A stretch of 64,000 bases of DNA. It comes from Tabrizicola soli. Its GTDB lineage: Bacteria; Pseudomonadota; Alphaproteobacteria; Rhodobacterales; Rhodobacteraceae. Positions 51,881 through 61,353 of the stretch are shown here, piece by piece (the first letter of the stretch is position 1; every line of letters starts with the position of its first letter). Below the pieces are notes generated by a model. That model saw nothing but the letters and a program-made list of their open reading frames with translations. It had not been told where the DNA came from and searched no databases. The stretch is from positions 1 to 64,000 of the forward strand of contig NZ_JAEACP010000007.1 in NCBI RefSeq assembly GCF_015999335.1, read 5' to 3'. The position numbers and the translations under genes were made by a program.

Positions 51881-54304
51881 ATGAAAACCCATTCCCGCGT
51901 CGTCGTGATCGGCGGAGGCGTCGTCGGCTGTTCCGTCCTCTATCACCTGACCAAGCTGGGCTGGTCCGACGTGATGCTGATCGAACGCTCCGAGCTGACC
52001 TCGGGTTCGACCTGGCACGCGGCGGGGGGCTTCCATACCCTGAACGGCGACACCAACATGGCCGCGCTGCAGGGCTATACGATCCGGCTCTACAAGGAGC
52101 TGGAGGCGATTACCGGCATGTCCTGCGGGCTGCACCATGTCGGCGGCATCACCCTGGCCGACAACCAGGCCCGGTTCGAGATGCTGAAGGCCGAGCGTGC
52201 CAAACACCGCTACATGGGCCTCGATACCGAGATCCTGGGGCCGGAGGAAATCCACAAGCTCACCGACGGGATGGTCAATCTCGACGGCATCATCGGCGCG
52301 CTTTACGATCCGCTGGACGGCCACCTCGACCCGTCGGGAACGACCCACGCCTATGCCAAGGCCGCGCGGATGGGCGGGGCCGAGATCGTGCTGCACAACC
52401 GGGTGCTGGAAACCCGGCCGACGAAGGACGGCTGGGAAGTCGTCACCGAACAGGGCACCGTCACCTGCGAGCATCTGGTGAACGCCGGCGGCCTCTGGGC
52501 GCGGGAGATCGGGGCGATGGCGGGGGTCTACCTGCCCTTGCTGCCGATGGCGCACCAGTATCTGGTGACCGACGACATCCCCGAGATCATGGACATCCTG
52601 AAAGCCGGCCGCGAGTTCCCGCATGTGATGGACCCCGGCGGCGAGTCCTACCTGCGTCAGGAGGGGCGCGGCCTCTGCATCGGCTTTTACGAGAAACCCT
52701 GCGAGCCCTGGGCGGTGGACGGCACGCCCTGGACCTTCGGGCACGAGCTGCTGAACGAACAGTTCGACAAGATCGAGGATTCGGTCGCCTTCGCCTACCG
52801 CCGCTTCCCGGTGCTGGAACGCTCGGGCGTCAAGCGGGTGATCCACGGCCCCTTCACCTTCGCCCCCGACGGCAACCCGCTGATCGGCCCGGTCCCCGGA
52901 TTGCGCAACTATTGGTCGGCCTGCGCGGTGATGGCGGGCTTCTCCCAGGGCGGCGGCATGGGCCTGGCGCTGGCGCAATGGATGATCGAGGGCGAAGTCG
53001 AGCGCGACCCGCGCGGCTTCGATGTGGCCCGCTTCGGCAACTGGACCAGCCCCGGCTACACCGTGCCGAAGGTGATCGAGAACTACCAGATGCGGTTCAG
53101 CGTCTCCTACCCGAACGAGGAACGCCCCGCCGCCCGCCCGTTCCGCACCACGCCGATGTATGAGGTCTTCGACGGCATGAACGCGGTCTGGGGCCAGCAA
53201 TACGGGCTGGAGGTGGTGAACTACCACGCGCTTCCCGGCGAGCCGCGCTATGAGGAGCCCAGCTTCAAACGCTCGAACGCCTGGGAGGCGACGCGCCAGG
53301 AAGTCATGGCGGTGCGCGAGGGCGTCGGCATCAACGAAGTGCAGAACTTCGGCAAGTATCGCGTCACCGGCCGCAATGCCCGCGCCTGGCTGGACCGGAT
53401 CATGGCCGGGACGATCCCGCAGCCCGGCCGGTTGTCGCTGACCCCGATGCTGGCGCATTCGGGCAAGATCATCGGCGATTTCACCGTCTCCTGCCTGTCC
53501 GAGACCGAATTCCAGCTGACCGCCAGCTATGGCGCCCAGGGCTGGCACAGCCGCTGGTTCGAGCAGAACATGAGCGAGGGCGTGCAGGTCGAGAACATCT
53601 CCGACGCACGCTCCGGTTTCCAGATCGCCGGGCCGAAGGCGCGGGAACTGCTGTCCCGCGTCACCCGCAGCGACGTGGGGCCCGAGGCGTTCCGTTTCAT
53701 GGACGTCCGCCGGATGACCGTCGGCATGGCCAACTGCATCGTCCAGCGCGTGAGCTACACCGCCGATCTGGGCTATGAGATCTACACCGACCACATGTCG
53801 GTCCGGCACCTCTGGGACGTGCTGGCGGCGGCCGGCCAGGACCTGGGCCTGCGCCCCTTCGGGATGCGGGCGATGATGTCCTTGCGGCTGGACAAGTGGT
53901 TCGGGAGCTGGGGCCGGGAATTCTCGCCCGACTACACCCCGGCCGAGACCGGCCTCGACCGCTTCATCCGCTGGAACAAGGCGGCCGACTGGATCGGCAA
54001 GGCCCCTGCCCTGGCCGAGAAGGCCGCAGGTCCCAGGCGCCGCCTGGTGAGCTTCATCGTCGAGGCGGCCGATGCCGATGTGGTGGCCTGGGAGCCGATC
54101 TGGCTGGACGGCGCCGTGGTCGGCTTCTGCACCTCGGGCGGCTTCAGCCACTGGACCGGCACCTCGGTCGCCATGGGCTTCCTGCCCGCCGACCGGGTGC
54201 AGGACGGCCTGGCCTGCGAGATCGAGATCCTGGGCGAACGCCGCCCGGCCCGCGTCCATCTCGCGCCGCTCTGGGATGCGGATGGCGCACGGATGCGGGG
54301 CTGA
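51881..54304 (+). CDS. FAD-dependent dimethylglycine/sarcosine dehydrogenase-like enzyme
   Basis: An 807-aa fusion. Residues 1-400 form a DAO-type FAD domain (VVVIGGGVVG at 7-16; the likely covalent-flavin histidine is in GSTWHAAGGFHTLNGD). A linker domain (about 400-455) and aminomethyltransferase GcvT-type domains (about 455-805) follow, as in dimethylglycine and sarcosine dehydrogenases. These enzymes oxidise N-methyl groups and pass formaldehyde to tetrahydrofolate. GGGAGA precedes ATG 51881. No folate or other betaine gene is adjacent. The substrate among dimethylglycine, sarcosine and related amines is uncertain. Confidence 0.85.
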   Translation: MKTHSRVVVIGGGVVGCSVLYHLTKLGWSDVMLIERSELTSGSTWHAAGGFHTLNGDTNMAALQGYTIRLYKELEAITGMSCGLHHVGGITLADNQARFEMLKAERAKHRYMGLDTEILGPEEIHKLTDGMVNLDGIIGALYDPLDGHLDPSGTTHAYAKAARMGGAEIVLHNRVLETRPTKDGWEVVTEQGTVTCEHLVNAGGLWAREIGAMAGVYLPLLPMAHQYLVTDDIPEIMDILKAGREFPHVMDPGGESYLRQEGRGLCIGFYEKPCEPWAVDGTPWTFGHELLNEQFDKIEDSVAFAYRRFPVLERSGVKRVIHGPFTFAPDGNPLIGPVPGLRNYWSACAVMAGFSQGGGMGLALAQWMIEGEVERDPRGFDVARFGNWTSPGYTVPKVIENYQMRFSVSYPNEERPAARPFRTTPMYEVFDGMNAVWGQQYGLEVVNYHALPGEPRYEEPSFKRSNAWEATRQEVMAVREGVGINEVQNFGKYRVTGRNARAWLDRIMAGTIPQPGRLSLTPMLAHSGKIIGDFTVSCLSETEFQLTASYGAQGWHSRWFEQNMSEGVQVENISDARSGFQIAGPKARELLSRVTRSDVGPEAFRFMDVRRMTVGMANCIVQRVSYTADLGYEIYTDHMSVRHLWDVLAAAGQDLGLRPFGMRAMMSLRLDKWFGSWGREFSPDYTPAETGLDRFIRWNKAADWIGKAPALAEKAAGPRRRLVSFIVEAADADVVAWEPIWLDGAVVGFCTSGGFSHWTGTSVAMGFLPADRVQDGLACEIEILGERRPARVHLAPLWDADGARMRG

Positions 54305-54345
54305 GGCTTGACAGGATCCGGCTGGCCGAACCAGGCTTGCAGGCC

Positions 54346-54951
54346 ATGGTGACGGTCCACATCCTGATCCCGGCGGCCGGGTCCTCCTCGCGGATGCGGG
54401 GGGCGGACAAGCTGCTGCAGAAGGTCGGGCGCAGGCCGCTGCTGCGCCGGATCGCCGAGACGGCGCTGGCCACCGGCGCGCCGGTCACCGTCACCCTGCC
54501 GCCCGAGGCCGACGCGCGCCGGGCGGCGCTGGCGGGCCTGCCGCTGCGGCTGCTGGAAGTGCCGGATGCCGCGCTGGGGATGTCGCGCTCGCTGGTGCGC
54601 GGGATCGCGGCGCTGGACCCATGGGCCGGGCCGGAGGACGGGGTGATGATCCTGCCCGCCGACATGCCGGGCTTCACCCCCGCGGCGCTTTCCGATCTCA
54701 TCGCCCGCTTCCGCGTCGAGCCCGGCCTGATCCTGCGTGGCGGCGGCGAAGACGGCGAGCCCGGCCACCCGGCAATCTTCCCGCGCGCCTTCTGGCCCGC
54801 GCTTATGCAGGTCAGCGGCGACGAGGGCGGCCGCTCGGTCCTGCGCGCGCAGCCGGGCCGGGTCAGGGTGATCCCCCTGCCCGGCCGGATGGCGCTTCTC
54901 GATCTCGACACGCCCGAGCACTGGGCCGACTTCCGTCGGGCGCGAAGCTAG
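54346..54951 (+). CDS. MobA-like NTP transferase (molybdenum cofactor cytidylyltransferase type)
   Basis: A 201-aa nucleotidyltransferase. The nucleotide-binding start is LIPAAGSSSRMRGADKLL, and ILPADMPGFTP holds the metal-binding aspartate. This is the MocA/MobA-like group; MocA makes the molybdopterin cytosine dinucleotide used by xanthine dehydrogenase-family enzymes, so the Mo hydroxylase at 19-23 kb is a potential client. Its 3-prime end overlaps the RTX gene's by 4 bases in convergent orientation. A different NTP-transferase substrate is possible. Confidence 0.75.
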   Translation: MVTVHILIPAAGSSSRMRGADKLLQKVGRRPLLRRIAETALATGAPVTVTLPPEADARRAALAGLPLRLLEVPDAALGMSRSLVRGIAALDPWAGPEDGVMILPADMPGFTPAALSDLIARFRVEPGLILRGGGEDGEPGHPAIFPRAFWPALMQVSGDEGGRSVLRAQPGRVRVIPLPGRMALLDLDTPEHWADFRRARS

Positions 54952-57900
54952 CCGGCCAGCAGCACCCGCGCCTCATGCGCCTTCAGCGACAGCCGCGCGC
55001 CCGCGAAACCGTCACCGTTCGCCGCCAGCTCCGGGAACAGCGCCAGAATCTCGTCCCGCACCGCCGCGTCCAGCGCCGACAGGCTGCGTTCCGCGGGCTG
55101 GAAGCTCTCGCTCCAGATCCCGTCCGACTGCACGATCTCGTGCCGGTCGAACAGGAGGTGGATATAGCTTATCCCCTCGGCCGGAAGGGCGCGGTCGGCC
55201 CCGGCGAGATGCAGGGCGGGCACCAGGACCTCGGCCTCGCCGAACAGCATTTCGGCCCTCGCCCCCTCGATCAGCACACGGTGCTGCGGCGAGACCAGCA
55301 TCGCCCGCTCCGGCCCCTGACCCAGCGCGCCGGCCCCGATCCGCACCGGGCGCAGGGCAGGATTGGCCAGCATCTCGACCAGCGAGACCTCACGCCGGCC
55401 GATCCAGCGCAGCTCCTGCAACCCGTGGTCCCGCGTCAGCACCAGATCGCCCGGCCGCAGCGCCTCGACCGGCACCTCGCCCCCGCCGGTCAGGATCATC
55501 GTGCCCGGCGTGAAACAGGTGACGATGCTCTCGATCTCGGAAAAGTCGATGGTGCCGATCACGGTCTCGCCATCGGGCGCGAAGAAGGTGATCGTGCCCG
55601 CTTCCGGATTGCCGTCGGCATAGGAGATCTGGACGCTTTTCCAGCCGTTGGCCGCGACGAAGGCCTGCAGGTCGATCCGGTCGAACTCGGTCCCGACCGG
55701 GGTCTCGCCGCCCTGGATCACCTCGCCCAGGCCGGTATCGCCATCGCGGATGACGAAGATGTCGTTGCCCTCGCCGCCATAAAGCGAGTCCGCCCCCGCG
55801 CCGCCCTCGATCAGGTCGTTGCCGGAGCCGCCGTCCACCCGGTCGCGGCCCGCGTCGCCGTAAAGGACGTCATCCTCGCCGCCACCGGAAATCGTGTCGT
55901 CGTCGTCGCCGCCCCGGATCGTGTCGGCCCCGGCATCGCCCGACAGAAGGTCCGCCCCGGCATCGCCATGGATCGAATCCGCATCCGCGCCGCCTTCGAT
56001 GGAATCCGCGCCGTCGCCGCCAAGGATCGTGTCCCGGCCGGTGCCGCCGAACAGGCTGTCACCGCCGCCCCTGCCCTCCAGCCGGTCGTTGCCGCCGTTG
56101 CCGTGGAAGACGTTGGTATAGGCATCGCCCGGCACGGTCGATGTGCCATCGAAGCCCAGCAGGACGTCGTCCTGCTCCGAGCCGAAGATCCCGTCCACCC
56201 CGGAGAGCGAATCGCCCTCCGCGTCGCCGCCCAGGCCGGTGCCGGCCTGCAGGTCGACGGTAACCCCTTGGGCCGAGCCGGAATAATCGGCATAATCCAT
56301 GCCGCTGCCGCCCGCGAGCAGATCGTTGCCGGCCCCGCCGGCCAGCGTGTCGTCGCCCGTGCCGCCCACCAGGGAATCGCTGCCCGCCCCGCCGGACAGC
56401 AGGTCGTTCCCGCTGCCGCCGTCCAGCGTGTCGTTGCCGATGCCCCCGGCCAGGCTGTCGTCGCCCGCATCGCCCAGCAGCCGGTCGTCATCGGCCCCGC
56501 CGTCCAGGCTGTCGTTGCCGCCCCCACCCTCCAGCGAGTCGTTCCCGGCCCCGCCCAGCAACAGGTCGTCGCCATCGTTGCCCAGGATCGAATCCGCCCC
56601 GGCACCGCCGTCGACGAGGTCGTTCTCCGCACCGGCGTCGATGCGGTCGTTGCCATCGCCGCCGTCGATCGTATCGGTTCCGGCACCGCCCTGGATCAGG
56701 TCATGGCCCGAGCCGCCGGAGATCGAATCCGCCCCGGTCCCGCCGTCGATCGTGTCGTTGCCGCCTCCGCCCAGGATCGTATCGTCGCCCGCGCCGCCAA
56801 CGATCGAATCGTTGTCGATGTTGGGCATGGCCTGGAACTGCACGTCCGAGACATAGATCGTCTGCAACGCGGTCTCGAGGTTGCCGTATTCGACAACGAC
56901 GCGCGCGACCGGGCCCGCGATGTTGATCAGGACCGAACCGCCCGCCTCGTCCGGGTCCCGAAGGGAACTGCCGGTGGTTACGGAAACGACATTGCCGTTG
57001 ACGGTCAGCGTGTTCGAGTTCTCGGTGAAGGTGACCGGAACCTCGTTGCCGTCGGCGTCATAGGCGCGCACGGTCACGATGTCGCGGAAACTGTCCTGGT
57101 CGAGGTCCGAAATGCGGAAGGCGACGTTGCGCACCTCGCCGAGGTAACCCGAGCCCGGGACCGCGGCGAAGTCCAGTTGCAACCCGGTGGTGGGCGAGGC
57201 GGAAGTCTGGCCGCCCGGACGGAACAGCTCGGCCGCGGAATTGGGGTTGAAGGTCTCGCCCGCGCCGGTGTTCACATAGATCGGGCCGTCGTAGGCATCG
57301 CTGAACGTGACCGCGGATTCGACCGTCACGGCCGCGCCCGGGATTCCCGCCGTATGGCTCACCGTGACCTGGATGCCGCCGGTATCCTGGGCATAGCCCT
57401 GCGCAACGGGCTGGTTGTCGCCGCCGGCCAGGTTCCAGTTGAAGTCAAGATTGACCGGCGCCGAACCGGAGGACTGGCCGCTGTCGCCGCCGCCCACCAG
57501 AAGGTCATTGCCGCCGCCGCCGTCGATCGTGTCGTTGCCGACCCCGCCCTCGATCGTGTTGGCATTGCCGTCGCCGGTAAGGTTGTCGGCATGATCCGAG
57601 CCGCGGATGCCTTCGAACCCGCTCAGCGTGTCGGTGCCGGTCTGGCTGCCGCTGGCCAGGTTGGTGCCCAGGTTCACCGTGACGCCCGCAGCCGCATTGT
57701 CGTAGGAGACGGTATCGTTGCCCGCGTCGCCGAACAGGCTGTCGTTGCCCTGGCCGCCCTCGATCGTGTCGTGGCCGCCGCCGCCGCGGATCGTGTCGTT
57801 CCCGCCCATGCCGCGCAGGTCGTTGTCGCCGCCGTCGCCGGTGATGGAATCGCTGGAGTTGCTGCCAATCACCCCCTCGACCTGCGAGATCTGGTCGGTG

Positions 57901-58256
57901 CCCTCGCCACCGGACGCCGCTCCGGTGGAAAGGTTGACCGTCACTCCCGACCCGGCGCCGACATAGCTGACGAAATCGAAATCGCCGCCGCCGACCAGCG
58001 TGTCATTGCCAACGCCGCCGTAAAGCGTGTCGTTGCCCGCGCCCCCGACGACGCTGTCGGCCCCGTCGTCGCCGTAAAGCGCGTCCTGCCCGTCGCCGCC
58101 GTCGATCCGGTCGTTTCCGGCACCGCCAAAGACCGTGTCGTCGCCCCCGCCCGCGAGGACGGTGTCGTGGCCGCCAAGCATGTCATACTTGTCGCCCGCC
58201 GCGACCAGCGAGTCGTTGCGGGTGTCGTTGCCGCCGGTTCCGGTGATCGTTGCCAT
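54948..58256 (-). CDS. RTX calcium-binding protein with C-terminal Hint domain
   Basis: An 1102-aa, very acidic secreted-type protein. Glycine/aspartate nonapeptide repeats (GGxGxDxLx) fill residues about 36-95, 135-255, 483-650 and 715-835; each array should fold as a calcium-loaded beta-roll. Residues about 265-478 form a separate beta-rich domain with no repeats. A Hint domain starts at C914 (CFTPGTMILT), with EVPVEALRPGD, VSPQHRVLI and FDRHEIVQSDGIWSESF. There is no signal peptide, as in type I-secreted RTX proteins; no type I secretion genes are nearby. ATG 58256 starts MATITGTGGN. The Hint domain suggests self-cleavage or anchoring. Confidence 0.88.
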   Translation of the reverse strand: MATITGTGGNDTRNDSLVAAGDKYDMLGGHDTVLAGGGDDTVFGGAGNDRIDGGDGQDALYGDDGADSVVGGAGNDTLYGGVGNDTLVGGGDFDFVSYVGAGSGVTVNLSTGAASGGEGTDQISQVEGVIGSNSSDSITGDGGDNDLRGMGGNDTIRGGGGHDTIEGGQGNDSLFGDAGNDTVSYDNAAAGVTVNLGTNLASGSQTGTDTLSGFEGIRGSDHADNLTGDGNANTIEGGVGNDTIDGGGGNDLLVGGGDSGQSSGSAPVNLDFNWNLAGGDNQPVAQGYAQDTGGIQVTVSHTAGIPGAAVTVESAVTFSDAYDGPIYVNTGAGETFNPNSAAELFRPGGQTSASPTTGLQLDFAAVPGSGYLGEVRNVAFRISDLDQDSFRDIVTVRAYDADGNEVPVTFTENSNTLTVNGNVVSVTTGSSLRDPDEAGGSVLINIAGPVARVVVEYGNLETALQTIYVSDVQFQAMPNIDNDSIVGGAGDDTILGGGGNDTIDGGTGADSISGGSGHDLIQGGAGTDTIDGGDGNDRIDAGAENDLVDGGAGADSILGNDGDDLLLGGAGNDSLEGGGGNDSLDGGADDDRLLGDAGDDSLAGGIGNDTLDGGSGNDLLSGGAGSDSLVGGTGDDTLAGGAGNDLLAGGSGMDYADYSGSAQGVTVDLQAGTGLGGDAEGDSLSGVDGIFGSEQDDVLLGFDGTSTVPGDAYTNVFHGNGGNDRLEGRGGGDSLFGGTGRDTILGGDGADSIEGGADADSIHGDAGADLLSGDAGADTIRGGDDDDTISGGGEDDVLYGDAGRDRVDGGSGNDLIEGGAGADSLYGGEGNDIFVIRDGDTGLGEVIQGGETPVGTEFDRIDLQAFVAANGWKSVQISYADGNPEAGTITFFAPDGETVIGTIDFSEIESIVTCFTPGTMILTGGGEVPVEALRPGDLVLTRDHGLQELRWIGRREVSLVEMLANPALRPVRIGAGALGQGPERAMLVSPQHRVLIEGARAEMLFGEAEVLVPALHLAGADRALPAEGISYIHLLFDRHEIVQSDGIWSESFQPAERSLSALDAAVRDEILALFPELAANGDGFAGARLSLKAHEARVLLAG

Positions 58257-58433
58257 TCGTTGTCTTCCCCCTGCCTCAGTCCCGACCACCCGTCAGCAGC
58301 CCTGCTGACGCGCCCATGCGACAGCGCAAGCGCATCCGTGGCAGCGGCCTTGCGCCACCTGCCCCGAATGCAAGCCCTGTTCCGGTTAATTTTTCGTTAA
58401 GATCGCCCGCACACACAACTCGATACCCAGACG

Positions 58434-59093
58434 TCACACACTGATGCTGCGGGCCTCCTGCGGGGTGGCCAGATGGCGTGCGGGCCCGAAGGCCGCGCGT
58501 CCCGCCTCGGTCTTGAGGTCGGGAAAGATCTCGTAAAGCTCGAGCCGCTGGGCATTGCCGATGCTCTTCAGCGACTGGTCGTCGGGATGGAAGCTCTCGG
58601 TCCAGATCCCGTCCGCCAGGACGACCTCGTGCCGGTCGCACATGAAATGGATGTAGGTCGTGCCGCTGGACTGGACCGTATGCACTCCGGTCGCGGTCAG
58701 GTGCTTTGCCGCCACCAGCACCTCGCGCTCGGCGAAGTGGAGCGGGGTGCGGGCATTGGTGACCAGGATCCGGTGGTTCGGCGACACCATCATGTCCCGT
58801 TCCGGCAGGCCCCGGCCGAGCGACCCCTGCCGCAGGAAGACCGGCAGGAGATGCGGCGCGGCCTGGAAATCCTGGATCTGCATCTGCGTCTTGCCCACCC
58901 AGCGCACCACCTGCACGCCGTTGTCGCGGGTAATCACGCGGTCCCCCACCGCCAGATGCTGGACCGGGACTTCCCCGCGATGGGTGGCGATCAGCGATCC
59001 GGGCGTGAAACAGGGCGAAACACGAAGCGCGCCGGCTTGGGGCGCGACGGGGGCCGGAACGGCGCTGGAATGCGAAGGGATACCCAGGGTCAT
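58434..59093 (-). CDS. stand-alone Hint domain protein
   Basis: A 219-aa protein. After a 27-residue lead the Hint domain begins at C28 (CFTPGSLIATHRGEVPVQHL), with VSPNHRILVT at 103-112 and CDRHEVVLADGIWTESFHP at 152-170. It closely parallels the Hint domain of the RTX protein next door, indicating duplication. There is no downstream extein-like domain and no terminal His-Asn-Cys as in inteins, so it is the bacterial Hint_2 type. Function is unknown. The 177-base gap to the RTX gene holds that gene's promoter. Confidence 0.82.
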   Translation of the reverse strand: MTLGIPSHSSAVPAPVAPQAGALRVSPCFTPGSLIATHRGEVPVQHLAVGDRVITRDNGVQVVRWVGKTQMQIQDFQAAPHLLPVFLRQGSLGRGLPERDMMVSPNHRILVTNARTPLHFAEREVLVAAKHLTATGVHTVQSSGTTYIHFMCDRHEVVLADGIWTESFHPDDQSLKSIGNAQRLELYEIFPDLKTEAGRAAFGPARHLATPQEARSISV

Positions 59094-59498
59094 GAACGTC
59101 TTCCGGACTGGTCAAAGGAGCAGCACATCGTCTCTTTCAGCATTTACCCCGCTTTCCAGAGCCTTGGAAAGCGGTTTGTCCCCGGCCTCGGCGAACCTCT
59201 GCCCGAGGTTTTCCCGCGCAGATTGAACCCGGCGCAGCCGGACGTCCGCGCGGTTTCGGACCTTGCGCGGCACGACAGGGCGCGGTCGATGCAAATTGCC
59301 TCAAATCATTGAAAAAAGATGGTTTTCCTGGATAATCCATTCCTCCCCGACCGTTGATCCCGTGGAAACGGTCGGCAGAAATCGTCGCCGGACTACGGTT
59401 GACCTTCCCTGCCGCAATGTTTCCGGCCTGGCGATGGAGCCGTGGAGGCGTGGTGATTGGGCCCGGAACGGGAAAGACCGGAAGGACTGCTGGATGGC
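59094..59498. other. 405-base gap between Hint gene and tRNA-Leu, with one strong hairpin
   Basis: No convincing gene is visible. CCGCTTTCCA / TGGAAAGCGG (59149-59158 and 59165-59174) is a 10-bp perfect stem with a 6-base loop, followed on the plus strand by TTTGTC. The stretch 59285-59345 is AT-richer (TCAAATCATTGAAAAAAGATGG) and lies downstream of the tRNA on its strand, where its terminator or the Hint gene's promoter would be. Confidence 0.4.
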
Positions 59499-59582
59499 TG
59501 GTGCCCGAGGCGAGACTCGAACTCGCATGCCTTGCGGCGACGGATTTTGAATCCGCTGCGTCTACCATTCCGCCACTCGGGC
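59499..59582 (-). tRNA. tRNA-Leu (CAA)
   Basis: On the minus strand GCCCGAG (5-prime) pairs with CTCGGGC, followed by A and encoded CCA. The anticodon arm is GCGGA-TTCAAAA-TCCGT, giving anticodon CAA for UUG codons. A long variable arm (CGCCGCAAGGCAT region) and the T arm GCGAG-TTCGAGT-CTCGC complete the class II leucine fold. Length is 84 bases including CCA. Confidence 0.93.
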
Positions 59583-59625
59583 CACCGGCGACCCGTGTAA
59601 GGCCTGCCGCCGATGCCGTCAATCG

Positions 59626-60513
59626 TCAGAGATCGTCGGTCTGGAAGGTGTCGCAATCGGCCAGCTGGCCCGATTGCATCCCGGTCATGAACCAGCGCGA
59701 GCGTTGTTCCGAGGTGCCGTGGGTGAAGGTATGCGGCATCGGGCGGCGGCCGGCGTTGCGTTGCAGCGTGTCGTCGCCGATCTGGCGGGCGGCATTGACC
59801 GCCTCTTCCATGTCGCCGCGCTCGACCACGCCCAGCATCTCCTGCGCGCCGCGCGCCCAGATGCCGGACAGGCAGTCGGCCTGCAGCTCGATCCGGACCG
59901 AGATCGCGTTCGATTCCGCCTCGCCGACCTGCTGGCGGATCTCGTTCGCCTGGCCGAGGATGCCAAGCTCGTTCTGGACGTGGTGGCCGATCTCGTGGGC
60001 GACCACATAGGCGGCCGCGAAGTCACCGCCGGCGCCGAGCTGGCGGTGCATGGTGGTGAAGAAGGCGGTGTCGAGATAGACCTTGCGGTCGGCCGGGCAG
60101 TAGAAGGGACCCGTCGCCTCCGAGGCGCCGCCGCAGGCCGAGCGGGTGGCCTCCTTGAACAGGACCAGCGTGGCGGGCCGGTAGCTCTTGCCAAGCTGCT
60201 CCTGGAAGACCCTGGCCCAGATCTCCTCGGTATCGGCCAGGACGACCGAGACGAACTCGCCCTCGGCGCGATCCGCCTCGGTCAGCTCGACCGGGGTGCC
60301 GGGAGCGGTGCCGGTGCCGCCGTCGGGACCGAGGAGCTGGCTGGGATCCACCCCGAGGAACAGGGCGAGGAGGACGACAACGATCACCCCGGCCCCGCCG
60401 ATCCCGCCGGCGCGCACGGTCCGGCCCCCGCCGCCGAGGCCGATGCCGCGCCCCCCGCCCATGCGGCGGCGGTCCTCGATGTTGCTGCTGCCCCTGCGAC
60501 CGCGCCATTCCAT
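59626..60513 (-). CDS. neutral zinc metallopeptidase (YpfJ family)
   Basis: A 295-aa membrane-anchored protein. The N-terminal segment is basic and glycine-rich; a single hydrophobic helix (about residues 36-54, AGVIVVVLLALFLGV) follows. The peptidase part has the zinc motif HEIGHHVQ and the family marks CGGASEATGPFYCP and ELQADCLSGIWA. ATG 60513 has AAGGGG 8 bases upstream. Members are predicted proteases of unknown substrate. It is divergent from dsbB. Confidence 0.9.
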   Translation of the reverse strand: MEWRGRRGSSNIEDRRRMGGGRGIGLGGGGRTVRAGGIGGAGVIVVVLLALFLGVDPSQLLGPDGGTGTAPGTPVELTEADRAEGEFVSVVLADTEEIWARVFQEQLGKSYRPATLVLFKEATRSACGGASEATGPFYCPADRKVYLDTAFFTTMHRQLGAGGDFAAAYVVAHEIGHHVQNELGILGQANEIRQQVGEAESNAISVRIELQADCLSGIWARGAQEMLGVVERGDMEEAVNAARQIGDDTLQRNAGRRPMPHTFTHGTSEQRSRWFMTGMQSGQLADCDTFQTDDL

Positions 60514-60770
60514 CCCGTCACCCCTTCTTTCCCGGACCGGCCGCCCACCGTGGACAGCTGGCCGTCCACCATGGAAAGCAAAGACCTGGCCGTGGCCATT
60601 CACACATGACCCACGGCCCACCTCACAGGGCCCTGCAATACAATGCTACCCGCGACCGGGCCGCGGCGGAAGCGGAATGAAAACCACGCGGCTGTGATTT
60701 CGGTTCCCCTTTCCCTTGCCCGCCCCCCCGCCTATGGTCGCGACCGAACAGCCCCGACCGAGACCGAGCC

Positions 60771-61238
60771 ATGACCCTTTCCCCGCGCCTTCCGATCCTT
60801 CTGGCCACGCTGGGTTCGGCGGGCCTTCTGGGCGGCGCCTTCGCCTTCCAGCATATCGGCGGGCTCACCCCGTGCCAGCTGTGCCTGTGGCAACGCTGGC
60901 CGCATGCGGCGGCGATCCTGATCGGCATCGTCGCGCTGGCGACGGGGTGGCGCGGGCTGGCCTGGGCGGGGGCGCTGGCGGCGCTGGCGACGGCGGGGAT
61001 CGGGGTCTTCCACGTCGGGGTCGAGCAGCTGTGGTGGGAAGGACTGGCCACCTGCACAGCAGGCTCGATCAGCGGCATCTCGGCGGCCGACCTTCTGGAC
61101 CCGACCAAGGATGTGGCGCAGGTGGTGCGCTGCGACGACATCGCCTGGTCGATGCTGGGAATTTCCATGGCCGGATGGAACGCGATCCTGTCGCTGGTGC
61201 TGGCGGGAATCTGGGTGAAGGCGGCGCGGACGGCCTGA
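60771..61238 (+). CDS. dsbB: disulfide bond formation protein B
   Basis: A 155-aa inner-membrane protein with four helices that reoxidises DsbA and passes electrons to quinone. The first periplasm-side pair is CQLC in LTPCQLCLWQRWPH; the second pair falls in the loop at CTAGS... and CDDI (residues about 102 and 124). Length is slightly short but typical for alphaproteobacterial DsbB. It stands alone; no dsbA is adjacent. Confidence 0.88.
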   Translation: MTLSPRLPILLATLGSAGLLGGAFAFQHIGGLTPCQLCLWQRWPHAAAILIGIVALATGWRGLAWAGALAALATAGIGVFHVGVEQLWWEGLATCTAGSISGISAADLLDPTKDVAQVVRCDDIAWSMLGISMAGWNAILSLVLAGIWVKAARTA

Positions 61239-61353
61239 GCCCGGGTCCCCGCGGCGGCCCCCCACCCCCGGCCCCTCCCCACCAGGGGGAGGGGAGCCGC
61301 GGTTGGACATGTCGCGCGCCAGGACCGTCGCTGCGCCAGCGGCGGGGGCGGAG

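Noticed and set aside
55738-58220. Regularly spaced short repeats that could suggest a CRISPR array or tandem repeat locus
   Set aside because: The period follows codons of the nonapeptide GGxGxDxLx, the units vary, and there are no unique spacers of fixed length.
54621-58400. A 1259-codon plus-strand open frame opposite the RTX gene
   Set aside because: It mirrors the Gly-Asp repeat DNA and has no initiation signal or domain; the minus strand has clear RTX and Hint signatures.
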